In this document: in pieces, positions 35,994 to 45,333 of the stretch
How the letters are laid out: every line of letters begins with the position of its first letter
How positions within the stretch are numbered: position 1 is the first letter of the stretch
Origin: Coriobacteriaceae bacterium EMTCatB1
GTDB taxonomy: Bacteria > Actinomycetota > Coriobacteriia > Anaerosomatales > Anaerosomataceae
Length of the DNA: 64,000 bases
Direction: 5' to 3'
Assembly: GCA_001950395.1 (NCBI GenBank)
Contig: BDLO01000001.1
Span: forward strand, 657,979-721,978
Translations under genes and position numbers: made by a program
Notes under the pieces: model-generated
What the model was told of the DNA's origin: nothing
The model's database searches: none
What the model saw: the letters and a program-made list of their open reading frames with translations, nothing else

Positions 35994-36536
35994 TCAGATG
36001 TACAGACCGCCCCCGTACACGACGTCGTCCTCAAGCCGGTACTTGCCTTTCAAGTGAGCGATGGCGGCATCGGCGGAATCGAGGTAGCGACGGATGCCCG
36101 GCAGATCGACAGCCGCGAGCTGATCGAGCGTAGCCGGCCCTGTCGCCTCGGATATCGCCTCGGCCTGCTCTGCGACGAGCTCGGCAGCGTCGCTCAAGTC
36201 GTCTGCAAGAGGAATGAGCTCCTTCGGCAGCGGCATGGTTGCGAGCTCAATCGCATCGACGCGCATCCTCGAGGCGACCTCTCTGAGAGCCTTTCGGTCC
36301 TCGTGCCCGTCGTCGAGGGCGAACGCGATCAGGTCGCCGTCGCTCGCGTCGGCCAGCCGCTTGACGACTGCCGCGAACGAATCCAGCCCCGCCCGTACGC
36401 CTTCCCTGCGGCCGATGAGCGTGATGAGATACCGCTTCACGGTGCGTCGCCACAGGAGCAACGCGCCGACGACGACGCCCGCGAGGACGATCGCAGCCAG
36501 CGCTGCGAGGAGCACGATCGTGAGGGCTCTGTCCAC
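35994..36536 (-). CDS. Hypothetical membrane-anchored helical protein
   Basis: I do not recognise this 180-residue protein. It has one N-terminal transmembrane helix (about 5-28) followed by a basic patch WRRTVKRY, which suggests a cytoplasmic C-terminal domain. That domain is predicted largely helical, rich in Ala/Leu/Asp (about 45-165), and ends in VVYGGGLYI. GTG 36536 lies 1 bp after the paaK stop, so it is translationally linked to paaK. Confidence 0.6.
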   Translation of the reverse strand: MDRALTIVLLAALAAIVLAGVVVGALLLWRRTVKRYLITLIGRREGVRAGLDSFAAVVKRLADASDGDLIAFALDDGHEDRKALREVASRMRVDAIELATMPLPKELIPLADDLSDAAELVAEQAEAISEATGPATLDQLAAVDLPGIRRYLDSADAAIAHLKGKYRLEDDVVYGGGLYI

Positions 36537-36537
36537 G

Positions 36538-37842
36538 TCACTCCACTCGACGGTTGTCGATGACCCGCTTCGCCTTGCCCGCGGTCCGCTCTATTGTACC
36601 TGGCTCGACGAGCGTGACTCTCGCGTGCAGGCCGACGACAGAGTATATCTTCTCCGCGACGCGCCTCGTGAACCCGACGAGGTCCGCCATAGCGTCGGAG
36701 AAGATGGCTTCCGCGACCTCGATCCGCACCTCAAGATCGTCCATCGGCCCGTCACGGTTGACGACGATGAGGTAGTGCGGCTCCACGCCCTCTATCTGCA
36801 TGAGCGCGTCTTCGATCTGCGAGGGGAACACGTTCACGCCGCGTATGATGAGCATGTCGTCCGTGCGAGCACGCACCTTCCGCATCCTAGCCGACGTACG
36901 CCCACAGACGCACGGACGTGTGTCGATCGTCGTGAGGTCGTGTGTGCGGTACCGGAGAACCGGGAACGCCTCTTTCGTGAGCGTCGTGATGACGAGCTCC
37001 CCCTCCTCCCCCTCTTCGAGCGGCTCGCCGCTTTCCGGATCGACGACCTCGAAGAGGAAGTGGTCTTCGGCCATGTGCAGGCCGCACTGATGCTCGCACT
37101 CGCCTGAGACTCCAGGGCCCATGACCTCAGACAAGCCGTAGTTGTCTGTGGCAAGGATTCCCAGCCTGCGCTCGATTTCCTCGCGCATCCCTTCTCCTGA
37201 CGGCTCCCCGCCGAACAGCCCGACCCGGAGCGGAAGGGACTTCACGTCGACGCCCATCTGCTCGGCGACCTCGGCGATGTACAGGGCGTAGCTCGGAGTG
37301 CAGACGAGCGCCGTGGTCCCGAAGTCCTGCATCATCATGAGGTGCCGCTCGGTGTTTCCAGCACCGGCCGGGAACACCGTTGCTCCGATGCGCTCGATGC
37401 CGTAGTGCATGCCCCAGCCGCCAGTGAACATGCTGTAGAGGAACGCCATCTGGACGCGGTCCTTGGCAGTGACGCCAGCGGCCGACGCGATCCGAGCCGT
37501 CAGTTCCGTCCACGTGTTGAGGTCGCCGCGGGTGTAGCCGACCACGATCGGCTTCCCCGTCGTTCCCGACGACGAGTGGACGCGCACGACCTCCTCCATC
37601 GGCACGGCGAACATGCCGAACGGGTAGGTGTCACGCAGCGCGGACTTGTCCGTGAATGGCAGCAGCCGCACGTCGTCGAGCGAGCGCATGTCCTTCGGGT
37701 GCACGCCCCGGGCTTCGAGCTGCTCGCGATAGTACGGAACGCGGTCGTACACCCACGCGACTGTCGCCTGAAGGCGCCTGAGCTGCAGTGCCTTCAGGTC
37801 GTCGCGAGACATCGTCTCGTATTCAGGGTTCCATATCGGCAT
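36538..37842 (-). CDS. phenylacetate--CoA ligase family protein (PaaK-like), copy 1
   Basis: The 434-residue protein is an adenylate-forming ligase of the PaaK family, which activates aryl-acetates to CoA thioesters with ATP. It shows the P-loop [22 protein letters not shown], a C-terminal [19 protein letters not shown] and the final lysine region AGKAKRV. A CxxxC-type pair, RPCVCG, precedes the hinge. ATG 37842 has AAGGAG upstream and overlaps livF by 20 bp. With iorAB in the same run it may interconvert aryl acids and aryl-acetyl-CoA; running in the ATP-forming direction is possible but unproven. Confidence 0.85.
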   Translation of the reverse strand: MPIWNPEYETMSRDDLKALQLRRLQATVAWVYDRVPYYREQLEARGVHPKDMRSLDDVRLLPFTDKSALRDTYPFGMFAVPMEEVVRVHSSSGTTGKPIVVGYTRGDLNTWTELTARIASAAGVTAKDRVQMAFLYSMFTGGWGMHYGIERIGATVFPAGAGNTERHLMMMQDFGTTALVCTPSYALYIAEVAEQMGVDVKSLPLRVGLFGGEPSGEGMREEIERRLGILATDNYGLSEVMGPGVSGECEHQCGLHMAEDHFLFEVVDPESGEPLEEGEEGELVITTLTKEAFPVLRYRTHDLTTIDTRPCVCGRTSARMRKVRARTDDMLIIRGVNVFPSQIEDALMQIEGVEPHYLIVVNRDGPMDDLEVRIEVAEAIFSDAMADLVGFTRRVAEKIYSVVGLHARVTLVEPGTIERTAGKAKRVIDNRRVE

Positions 37843-38572
37843 CGGACTGCTCCTTCCTGTGCCACGATCCAAGGTACGCCAACCGCACGTCGTCGTCGCA
37901 GCGAAGCTCCACCGCTGACCCTTGCACGACCAGGCGCCCTCCACGCATCACGTACCCACGGTCCGAGTGTTTGAGCGCGAGGTTCGCGTCCTGCTCCACG
38001 AGGAGCACGCCCAGACCGTCATCTCTGAGCTCGTCCAGCGCCTCGAAGATCTGCCCGACCACCTTGGGCGCGAGCCCGAGGGATGGTTCGTCGAGGAGCA
38101 TCACCTTCGGCTTCGACATCAGCGCCCGGCCGATCGCCAGCATCTGCTGTTCGCCGCCCGAAAGCGTTGCGGCGCGCTGCGAGAACCGCTCCTTCAGCAC
38201 CGGGAACAGCGCGAGCACACGGGCGAGCACGGCCTCGTCGACGCCCGTGGCATACGCGCCAAGCGAAAGATTCTCCTTCACGGTGAGCGACCCGAACAGC
38301 ATGCGACCTTCAGGCACGAGCGCAAGGCCGCGCCGCACGAGCTTCTCCGGAGCAACCCCGGTCACGTCGTCCGCTCCGAGCTTCACCGTGCCCGCTGAAG
38401 GCTGAAGCAGGCCTGCGACTGCCTTGAGCAGCGTCGACTTCCCTGCGCCGTTCGAGCCAAGCAGCGTGACGACCTCGCCGCTCCCGACCGTGAGCGAGAC
38501 CCCGCGGACGACCTCTATCCGCCCATAGCCTGCGTGCAGGCCCTCGATCTGCAGCAGGTCAGACACGATCAC
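37823..38572 (-). CDS. livF: branched-chain amino acid ABC transporter ATP-binding protein LivF
   Basis: The 249-residue ABC ATPase has Walker [10 protein letters not shown], signature [15 protein letters not shown] and Walker [14 protein letters not shown]. The ending AYLG is typical of LivF. It pairs with LivG to power the importer. The start is ambiguous between GTG codons at 38572 and 38566; both overlap the livG end. Confidence 0.9.
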   Translation of the reverse strand: MIVSDLLQIEGLHAGYGRIEVVRGVSLTVGSGEVVTLLGSNGAGKSTLLKAVAGLLQPSAGTVKLGADDVTGVAPEKLVRRGLALVPEGRMLFGSLTVKENLSLGAYATGVDEAVLARVLALFPVLKERFSQRAATLSGGEQQMLAIGRALMSKPKVMLLDEPSLGLAPKVVGQIFEALDELRDDGLGVLLVEQDANLALKHSDRGYVMRGGRLVVQGSAVELRCDDDVRLAYLGSWHRKEQSDADMEP

Positions 38573-39329
38573 CGACCTCTCCGAGGTACGCTTCCAGCAC
38601 CGCAGGATCTTTCTGGATGAGCAACGGCGGTCCCTCGGCTATCTTGCGGCCCTGGTCGATCACCACGATCTCGTCCGACACCTCCATGACGAGGCCCATG
38701 TCGTGCTCCACGATCAGCAGCGTCACGCCCGTGTCCCTGATGCGCAAGAGCGCGTCGGCGAGGTCCTCGGTCTCTCGGCCATCGAGCCCTGCCGCCGGCT
38801 CGTCGAGGAGAAGCAGCTTCGGGCGGGCAGCCAGCGCTCGCGCGACCTCGACCACACGACGAAGCCCGTGCGGCAAGTCCCCCGCCTTCCGGTGCGCGTG
38901 CCTCTCGATCCCCAGCATGCGCATGACGTGCGCCGCCTCGACCCGCGCCTCCCTCTCCTCGGCTCGAACCCGGGGAGCGCGCACCGCCGCCCCGAGCATC
39001 GACGCTCGAAGGCGAAGATGCATGCCCGCAAGGACGTTCTCCTCCACCGTCATCGAGTCGAACAGCCGGCTCTCCTGGAAGGTGCGGACCACTCCCCTAC
39101 GCACGACCTCGTGAGGGCGAAGTCCGATGAGCTCGGCGTCCGCGAAGGTTGCGCTCCCAGAATCTGGACGCTCGAACCCTGTGAGGAGGTTGAACACAGT
39201 GCTCTTGCCAGCGCCGTTCGGCCCGATGAGCGCCTTGATGGTCTGGGGATGCACGTCGAACGACAGGTCGCGCACGGCGTGCACGCCTCCGAACCGCTTG
39301 TCCAAACCTCGCACCCGAAGCAAGCTCAC
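38559..39329 (-). CDS. livG: branched-chain amino acid ABC transporter ATP-binding protein LivG
   Basis: The 256-residue ABC ATPase has Walker A GPNGAGKST, Walker B LLLLDEPAAGLDGRE and the LivG-type motif VVRTFQESRLFDSMTV. The signature reads LPHGLRRVVEVARALA, a variant like the LPYGxQR form usual in LivG rather than LSGGQ. GTG 39329 overlaps the livM stop as GTGA. Confidence 0.9.
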   Translation of the reverse strand: MSLLRVRGLDKRFGGVHAVRDLSFDVHPQTIKALIGPNGAGKSTVFNLLTGFERPDSGSATFADAELIGLRPHEVVRRGVVRTFQESRLFDSMTVEENVLAGMHLRLRASMLGAAVRAPRVRAEEREARVEAAHVMRMLGIERHAHRKAGDLPHGLRRVVEVARALAARPKLLLLDEPAAGLDGRETEDLADALLRIRDTGVTLLIVEHDMGLVMEVSDEIVVIDQGRKIAEGPPLLIQKDPAVLEAYLGEVGDRV

Positions 39330-40312
39330 GAGTCCTCACCCGCTTCGGCCTGTTTCCTCGTCGCGAAGCGAAGCGATGCGCCGCGAGCCCGCACGATGAG
39401 CGTCAGGACGACCGTCAGCCCCACGAGATCGGGCACCCAGTCCTGGATCGTCTCGGCCACGGCGCGAGGGATCCCCGGGAGGAGCGCCCCGGAGTATGGC
39501 AGCAGCGTGAAGGCCGTCATCGCCGCGAGCGGTCCGAGAAGAGACTCGCGCCCGCCCAAGACCACCGCCGCCATGAGCAGGATCGAGAAGTCGAGCCCGA
39601 AGCTCGAGGGCGAGATGAACCCAACCGCGTGCGCGTACAGCGCTCCCGCGAGACCCGCGAGCCCGGCAGAGAGCGCGAAGACCCGCACCTTCACCGCCGC
39701 CACGTCGATGCCGACGGCAAGAGCGCCCGGCTCAGTGGCGTGCAGCGCGCGCATCGCTCTCCCAGGCCGGGACAGCGTGATGTTCCTCGCCGCGAGGGCG
39801 ACCGCGAGCGCCACGGCCCACACGAGCACGCACAGCGCCGTCGGCGAGCGCAGCTCGAGCGGCCCGATGGAAGGGAACGGGATGTTCCCGAGGCCGTCGT
39901 TGCCGCCCGTGACCGCTCTTGCCTCCACGAACACGACGCTCATTATCTCGTTGAAGCCAAGCGTCGCCATGGCGAGGTAGTGGCCTTTGAGCCGCAGACT
40001 TGGAACGGCCACTGCCCAGCCCACCACGCACGCGAGCACGACTGCGAGCGCGACAGCGCCCAGCCACGGCACGCCAAGAGTCCCCGTCAGGAACGCGGAA
40101 GCGTAGGCGCCGACCCCGAAGAAGGCGGCGTGCCCAAGGGACACCTGTCCCGCGAACCCGAACAGCAGAGCGAGGCCGACCACGACGATCGCGTTCACGC
40201 CGACGAAGGTCAAGACCTTCAGCACGTACCTGTCCGTGACCACGAGCGGCACGGCCAGCATCGCCATCGCGACGATGACGCCGAACCACTGCCTCACCCG
40301 GAAAGCGTTCAC
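39326..40312 (-). CDS. livM: branched-chain amino acid ABC transporter permease LivM
   Basis: The 328-residue permease has about eight or nine transmembrane helices and the LivM landmarks GFAGQVSLGHAAFFGVGAYA, SLRLKGHYLAMATLGFNEI and SILLMAAVVLGGRESLLGP. GTG 40312 overlaps the livH stop (GTGA) and the 3' end overlaps livG in the same way. It forms the membrane channel with LivH. Confidence 0.9.
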   Translation of the reverse strand: MNAFRVRQWFGVIVAMAMLAVPLVVTDRYVLKVLTFVGVNAIVVVGLALLFGFAGQVSLGHAAFFGVGAYASAFLTGTLGVPWLGAVALAVVLACVVGWAVAVPSLRLKGHYLAMATLGFNEIMSVVFVEARAVTGGNDGLGNIPFPSIGPLELRSPTALCVLVWAVALAVALAARNITLSRPGRAMRALHATEPGALAVGIDVAAVKVRVFALSAGLAGLAGALYAHAVGFISPSSFGLDFSILLMAAVVLGGRESLLGPLAAMTAFTLLPYSGALLPGIPRAVAETIQDWVPDLVGLTVVLTLIVRARGASLRFATRKQAEAGEDS

Positions 40313-41187
40313 AGCTTCTCCCCGAGGTGGCGACCGAGGATGCCCTGCGGCCGAAGGACCAGGACGACGAGCAGCACGACGAGCGCCACCGCGTCTTTGT
40401 ACGTGCCCGACACGACCGCGACGGCGCCGCTCTCGAGCAAGCCCAGAACGAAACCCCCGACGATCGCGCCGACCGGATCGCCGAGCCCTCCGAGCAACGC
40501 CGCCGCGAAACCCTTGAGCCCCATGCGCGCCCCGACGTCGTACGCCGTCTGCGTTATCGGCGCGACCACCGCGCCAGCGAGCGCTCCGAGCGCCCCGGCC
40601 AGCCCGAACGAGAGCATCACCACCCGTGCGGTATCGACGCCGACGATCCGAGCCGCGTCGTGGCTGATGGAGCACGCGCGCATCGCCAGCCCCATCTTCG
40701 TCCAGCGGTAGAGGACCGTCAGCCCCACGGCGGCGGCAAGCGCAAGCACGAGCACCCATACGGCTTGGGGCTCGATCAGGGCGCCGCCCACAGAAAGCGG
40801 CTCTCCAGCGGTGAACGCCGGGAGGGCGCGCTCGTCCGGCCCGAACAGGTGTCGAGCTCCTGACTTGATCAGCATCGAGCAGCCGATGGTGATGATGACG
40901 AGCGCGAGGCCGCCGGCAGAGCGCGCAGGTCTCAGTGCAAGCCGCTCCACGAGACACCCCACGAGAGTCGTCGCCGCGACCGCTGCAAGGACGGAGACGC
41001 CGAGCGGCACGCCAGCAGCCATACCTGCCGCCGCAAGCATGCCGCCCAGCATGAAGAACTCGCCTTGCGCGAAGTTGATGATGCCGGTCGACGCGAACAC
41101 CAGCGTGAAGCCCAGCGCCATCAGCGCGTAGATCGCCCCGTTCTGCAGTCCCGACGCGACGAATTGCAGGACGTCTGCGCTGCTCAT
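40309..41187 (-). CDS. livH: branched-chain amino acid ABC transporter permease LivH
   Basis: The 292-residue permease carries LivH motifs: SGLQNGAIYALMALGFTLVF, NFAQGEFFMLGGM, SHDAARIVGVDTARV and the late FAAALLGGLGDPVGAIVGG. ATG 41187 is preferred; a GTG 6 bp upstream is possible. It is 19 bp after livJ. Together the Liv proteins form a complete importer. Confidence 0.9.
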   Translation of the reverse strand: MSSADVLQFVASGLQNGAIYALMALGFTLVFASTGIINFAQGEFFMLGGMLAAAGMAAGVPLGVSVLAAVAATTLVGCLVERLALRPARSAGGLALVIITIGCSMLIKSGARHLFGPDERALPAFTAGEPLSVGGALIEPQAVWVLVLALAAAVGLTVLYRWTKMGLAMRACSISHDAARIVGVDTARVVMLSFGLAGALGALAGAVVAPITQTAYDVGARMGLKGFAAALLGGLGDPVGAIVGGFVLGLLESGAVAVVSGTYKDAVALVVLLVVLVLRPQGILGRHLGEKL

Positions 41188-41206
41188 CGACACCGTCTGC
41201 CGCGAC

Positions 41207-42409
41207 TCACTGCTCGTCGAGGACCCACGCGCCGTTCTCGACGCGGTACAGCACCAGCTCCGACTCGGTCAAACCGTTGTGATCCTGCGGCGAGTACGTG
41301 AACGTGCCGCCGACGCCGACAAGACCTTTGGTCTGCTCGATCGCGTCCCGAAGCTTCGCGGGCGTCGCATCTCCCTCGATCCGCTTCAGAGCGTCGACGA
41401 CGATCAGGAAGGCGTCGTACGCGTGGCCCGCGAAGATGTCCGGAGACTCTCCGTACTTCGCGGTGTACGAGTCGATGAACTCGGTCGCGACCTTGTACGC
41501 TTCCGTGTCGGTGCCATACGCGCTCGGGACGAGGATCTTGCCTGCAGCGAAGCGGAATCCCTCAGCGCCGTCGCCAGCGCCTTGGATGAACTCCTTGCGG
41601 CCGTTGCCGGGCCCGCCGAACAGCGGCTGCGTCATGCCGAGCTGCTTCATGCCCTTGGCGATGAGCGCGGCCTCCTTGCCCGCGTTCCACATGAGGACCG
41701 CATCGGGCTTCGCGGCACGGATCTTCGTGAGCTGCGAGGACATGTCAGTGTCGCCCGGATTGAAGGTCTCGTCAGCAACGATCGTGACACCGGCTGCTGG
41801 CGCTTCCTTCACGATGATCGCGTGCCCGTCTTTGCCGTAGCCGCCGCTGTCCGAGATGACGGCCACCTTCGTCAGGCCCTTCCGCGCCATCGCTTTGAGG
41901 ACGAACGGCACCACGATGCGGTTCGGCCACGGCGTTTGGAACACCAGCGGGTCGAGCTGGTCGGTGATGACGGAGCCGCCGGCCATCGAGACCTGCGGGA
42001 CGCCCGCGCGCTGCACCTCGGCCCGCATCGCCATCGTCTGAGCAGTGCCCGTCGCACCGATGATTGCGAGCACTCCGTCCTGTTCGATGAGCTTCGACGC
42101 GGCGGCCGCGGCCTTTGCCGGATCGGTGGCGTCGTCCTCGAAGATCACCTCGATCGGATGGCCGTTCACGCCGCCGTTGGCGTTGATCGCATCTCTTTGA
42201 AGCTCGATGGCCTTCTTCTCGGGTATGCCGAGCCCGGCATAGGTGCCCGTGAGCGATACGACCACGCCGACCCGGTACGGTTCCTTCTGAGTCGTCCCGC
42301 TGCCGGCATCCGAGCCTCCGCCCTCTTTGGCGCCGCAGCCAGCGACCGCCCCTGCGAGCAGCGCGGCAACGACAAGCGCGGCTCCCCACCGCGCGCCTGA
42401 CCTCGACAT
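41207..42409 (-). CDS. livJ: branched-chain amino acid ABC transporter substrate-binding lipoprotein LivJ
   Basis: The 400-residue protein has a signal peptide with a lipobox AVAGC, so C25 becomes the lipidated N-terminus. A Leu/Ile/Val-binding-protein-like fold follows, with KEPYRVGVVVSLTGTYAGLG, ANGGVNGHPIEVIFEDDATD and GGYGKDGHA. ATG 42409 has GGAGGAGGC upstream. The ligand may be branched-chain or aromatic amino acids; the neighbouring iorAB favours aromatic, but residues that decide this cannot be judged by eye. Confidence 0.88.
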   Translation of the reverse strand: MSRSGARWGAALVVAALLAGAVAGCGAKEGGGSDAGSGTTQKEPYRVGVVVSLTGTYAGLGIPEKKAIELQRDAINANGGVNGHPIEVIFEDDATDPAKAAAAASKLIEQDGVLAIIGATGTAQTMAMRAEVQRAGVPQVSMAGGSVITDQLDPLVFQTPWPNRIVVPFVLKAMARKGLTKVAVISDSGGYGKDGHAIIVKEAPAAGVTIVADETFNPGDTDMSSQLTKIRAAKPDAVLMWNAGKEAALIAKGMKQLGMTQPLFGGPGNGRKEFIQGAGDGAEGFRFAAGKILVPSAYGTDTEAYKVATEFIDSYTAKYGESPDIFAGHAYDAFLIVVDALKRIEGDATPAKLRDAIEQTKGLVGVGGTFTYSPQDHNGLTESELVLYRVENGAWVLDEQ

Positions 42410-42463
42410 CGCCTCCTCCTTCCGAGCGCCCCGCTGCCGCGCGGCGCTCCCCTTCCCCTTCAC

Positions 42464-42898
42464 CTACGGCCTGAGGGCCGCGATGTCCTCCTGGGAGACC
42501 AAGCGCACCGGCCTGCCTTCGAGCAGGCGCAGCGCACGGTTCACGTCAGCGACGTTGATGACGACGAGGGTCGCCACCAACGAGTAGACGTACTCGATGT
42601 TGACGCCGGCTGCCGAGACGACCTTGAGCACGCTCGCGAGACCGCCGGGCACGTCAGGGACGTCGATGCAGATGACGTCGTCTACCCGCACCGTGAAGCC
42701 GGCTGCCTTCAACGCGCGTTCGGCGTCTTCGGGCTTGTCTACGACCAGACGCAAGATGCCGTAATCCGCGGTGTCGGACACCGAGAACCCGCGGATGTTC
42801 ACACCCGCGTCGCCGAGGATGCCGGTCACCTCGCTGACGCGCCCGGACTTGTTCTCGATGAACACTGAGATCTGCTTGACGGTCGGTCCGGTCGTCAT
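42464..42898 (-). CDS. Tandem ACT domain protein, copy 1
   Basis: The 144-residue protein consists of two ACT domains (about 5-70 and 72-142; KQISVFIENKSGRVSEVTGI, then VICIDVPDVPGGLASVLKVV). ACT domains bind amino acids and usually act as regulatory sensors. No catalytic domain is attached. ATG 42898 has AAAGGAG 7 bp upstream and overlaps the iorB stop (ATGA). A homologue lies next to the second paaK (58669), so ACT-PaaK pairing is repeated. Confidence 0.87.
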   Translation of the reverse strand: MTTGPTVKQISVFIENKSGRVSEVTGILGDAGVNIRGFSVSDTADYGILRLVVDKPEDAERALKAAGFTVRVDDVICIDVPDVPGGLASVLKVVSAAGVNIEYVYSLVATLVVINVADVNRALRLLEGRPVRLVSQEDIAALRP

Positions 42899-43485
42899 CG
42901 GCACGCTCCTTTCAAACATGCCGCCCTGCCGAGCTCGAACGCTTTGAGGTTCGCCTCGACGGTCGCCGGCGGGACTCGCGACGCGATCACCTCGGCCCAC
43001 GTCTCCTGAGACAGCGGCAGACCTGCCGACGCTGCCCCCAGGAGCACGACGTTCGCGGACTTCGACGACCCCGCCTCGCACGCCAGCGCTTCTGCGTCCA
43101 CGAATATCGCGCCTTCTTCGGCCAACGCCGCCTCGAGGCCGTCGGGCACCTGCGCCGCTCCCACGAGCACTGGCAGCGGCAGCACGATGCGCTGGTTCAC
43201 CACGAGGCGGCCTTCCCGTTTGAGAAGCGGCAGCCGCCGCGCCGCCTCGATCATCTCGAACGCAATGAGGTGGTCGGCGGTGCCGGGATCGACGACCGGG
43301 GACTGTACTTCCTCGCCGAACCGCACGAACGTGATGACGGAGCCGCCGCGCTGCGCCATCCCGTGGACTTCTGAGAGCCGAACGTCGTATCCCTCGGCCA
43401 TCGCGACCTTCGCGAGCACGTCTCCCGCAAGGATCGTGCCTTGGCCGCCCACGCCTGCGAGGACCACAGTGGTCACGCTGCTCAT
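42895..43485 (-). CDS. iorB: indolepyruvate:ferredoxin oxidoreductase subunit beta
   Basis: IorB with IorA oxidatively decarboxylates aryl-pyruvates to aryl-acetyl-CoA and reduces ferredoxin under anaerobiosis. The 196-residue protein has the gamma-type 2-oxoacid oxidoreductase pattern VLAGVGGQGTILAGDVLAK, VRLSEVHGMAQRGGSV and VNQRIVLPLPV. It overlaps iorA upstream (4 bp) and the ACT gene downstream (4 bp). Confidence 0.9.
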   Translation of the reverse strand: MSSVTTVVLAGVGGQGTILAGDVLAKVAMAEGYDVRLSEVHGMAQRGGSVITFVRFGEEVQSPVVDPGTADHLIAFEMIEAARRLPLLKREGRLVVNQRIVLPLPVLVGAAQVPDGLEAALAEEGAIFVDAEALACEAGSSKSANVVLLGAASAGLPLSQETWAEVIASRVPPATVEANLKAFELGRAACLKGACR

Positions 43486-45236
43486 CGCGCGCTCCCTCCC
43501 AGGTCACAGGCCGGGCCCGCAGGCACGATGGCGCCGAACCGGCAGACCTGCTCGCACTGCCCGCATCCGACGCAGATCGAGACGTCTATCTGCGCTTTGC
43601 CGGACTCGGTGCGGGAAATGGCTGGGCACCCGAGCTGGATGCACGCGCCGCACGCCGTGCACACGTCGTCGTCCACCGCGACCGGGTCCTTCGTGCACTT
43701 CGAGAGCAGCGCGCACGGAGACTTCGCTATCAGGACTGCGAGCGCAGGAGACGCGACGGCCTCTCGGAGCGCCGCGAGCGTCCCGTGGAGATCCATCGCA
43801 TCGACGGTCCTCACCCACTCCGCGCCACACGCGCGCGCGAGCGCCTCTAAATCGAGCTCGCGCCCGTGCGACCCCGAGAGCGTCACGCCTGACACCGGAT
43901 TGCCTTGGTGGCCGGTCATGGCAGTCGTCCGGTTGTCGAGCACGACGACCGTGCCCGCACCTCCGTTGTACGCCATGTGCACAAGGCCGGTGATGCCTGA
44001 GTGCGCGAACGTCGAATCGCCGATCACGCCGACCACGGGACGCTCGTTCTCGACGAGCGCCGCGCCGTAGGCCATGCCGACGCTCGCACCCATGCAGACG
44101 CACGAGTCCATCGCCGCAAGCGGCGGCGCGGCTCCCAGCGTGTAGCAGCCGATGTCGCCGGTCACGATCGCCTTCGTCTTCTTGAGCGCCCAGAACACCC
44201 CGCGGTGCGGGCAGCCGGGGCACATGAGCGGAGGTCGCTCGGGAAGCCCCTCAGGCGATACGCGACCCTCTTCGACCGGCAGGCCGAGCGCGGCCTTGAC
44301 CGTGGCGGGAGTGACCTCTCCCCACTGCGGGAGCGGGATCTCCTGCACCTGGACGCCCGCAAGCGACACGAGGTCGCGCACAAACGGGCCGAGCTCCTCC
44401 ACCACCACGACGCGTTCGACTGATGCGGCGAACTGGCGGACGAGGTCGTCCGGGAACGGGTGCACCATGCCGATCTTCAGGACCGATGCCTCCGGAAGCG
44501 CCTCGCAGACGGCGCGGTATGCAGCGCCATCCGCAACGACGCCGAGCTCCGTGCCACGCATCTCGATGCGGTTGAGCCCGGCGCTCTCAGAGTGCTCGCG
44601 CAGACGCGCGAGGCGACGCTCGAGATCCACCCTTCTGCGACGGGCGTTGGCGGGCACCATGACCCACTTCGCTGGATCTTTGACGTACGGTCGACATTGA
44701 GGAGCCACGCGCCCACCATCAAGCTCGACCACACCCTTCGAGTGAGACACTCTCGTCGTCGATCGGACGAGCACAGGCAGGTCGTACGTCTCAGACAGAT
44801 CGAATGCGAGACGCGTCATGAAAAGCGCCTCCGCCGGGTCTGCGGGCTCCAGCATCGGGACCTTGGCAGCGAACGCGTACCTGCGGCTGTCCTGTTCGTT
44901 CTGGGAGGAGTGCATGCCTGGGTCGTCGGCTACGAACAGCACGTAGCCGCCCCCGACGCCGGTGTACGCGAGCGTGAACAGAGGGTCGGCGGCGACATTC
45001 AGACCGACGTGCTTCATCGTCACGAGCACCCGTCCGCCTGCGAGGCTCACGCCTGCGGCGACTTCGGCGGCGACCTTCTCGTTGGGGGCCCACTCGCAAC
45101 GCACCCCATCGTATCGCGCAAGATTCTCGAGCGTTTCGGTCGAAGGCGTGCCCGGGTATCCGACGCCGACCGCGACTCCTGCCTCCCACGCCCCACGCGC
45201 GACGGCCTCGTTGCCCGACAACAGCGCACGCGCCAC
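43482..45236 (-). CDS. iorA: indolepyruvate:ferredoxin oxidoreductase subunit alpha
   Basis: The 584-residue protein joins an N-terminal pyrimidine domain (GNEAVARGAWEAGVAVGVGY, PGTPSTE), a TPP domain (GDIGCYTLGAAPP, MGASVGMAYGA, GDSTFAHSGITG, DNRTTAMTGHQ) and a C-terminal two-cluster ferredoxin (CTACGACIQLGC and CVGCGQCEQVC). This is the standard IorA layout. GTG 45236 is the start because AGGAGGTG lies just upstream; the frame is open further but has no homology. It leads the 12-gene minus-strand run. Confidence 0.93.
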   Translation of the reverse strand: MARALLSGNEAVARGAWEAGVAVGVGYPGTPSTETLENLARYDGVRCEWAPNEKVAAEVAAGVSLAGGRVLVTMKHVGLNVAADPLFTLAYTGVGGGYVLFVADDPGMHSSQNEQDSRRYAFAAKVPMLEPADPAEALFMTRLAFDLSETYDLPVLVRSTTRVSHSKGVVELDGGRVAPQCRPYVKDPAKWVMVPANARRRRVDLERRLARLREHSESAGLNRIEMRGTELGVVADGAAYRAVCEALPEASVLKIGMVHPFPDDLVRQFAASVERVVVVEELGPFVRDLVSLAGVQVQEIPLPQWGEVTPATVKAALGLPVEEGRVSPEGLPERPPLMCPGCPHRGVFWALKKTKAIVTGDIGCYTLGAAPPLAAMDSCVCMGASVGMAYGAALVENERPVVGVIGDSTFAHSGITGLVHMAYNGGAGTVVVLDNRTTAMTGHQGNPVSGVTLSGSHGRELDLEALARACGAEWVRTVDAMDLHGTLAALREAVASPALAVLIAKSPCALLSKCTKDPVAVDDDVCTACGACIQLGCPAISRTESGKAQIDVSICVGCGQCEQVCRFGAIVPAGPACDLGGSAR

Positions 45237-45288
45237 GCCCCACCTCCTGGATACCGGATAGCCGGCCATCGACCTGCTGGTTCGCCGA

Positions 45289-45297
45289 ATCATAACA
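45289..45297 (-). promoter_or_regulatory. Predicted iorA operon promoter (extended -10)
   Basis: On the minus strand TGTTATGAT gives an extended TGn motif and a -10 TATGAT, 53 bp before the iorA start. The -35 is weak. It lies in the 97-bp gap after the NlpC/P60 gene. Confidence 0.45.
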
Positions 45298-45333
45298 CAG
45301 CAGGTATGCAGAAGAAGCGGCAGCGGCGCTCGG

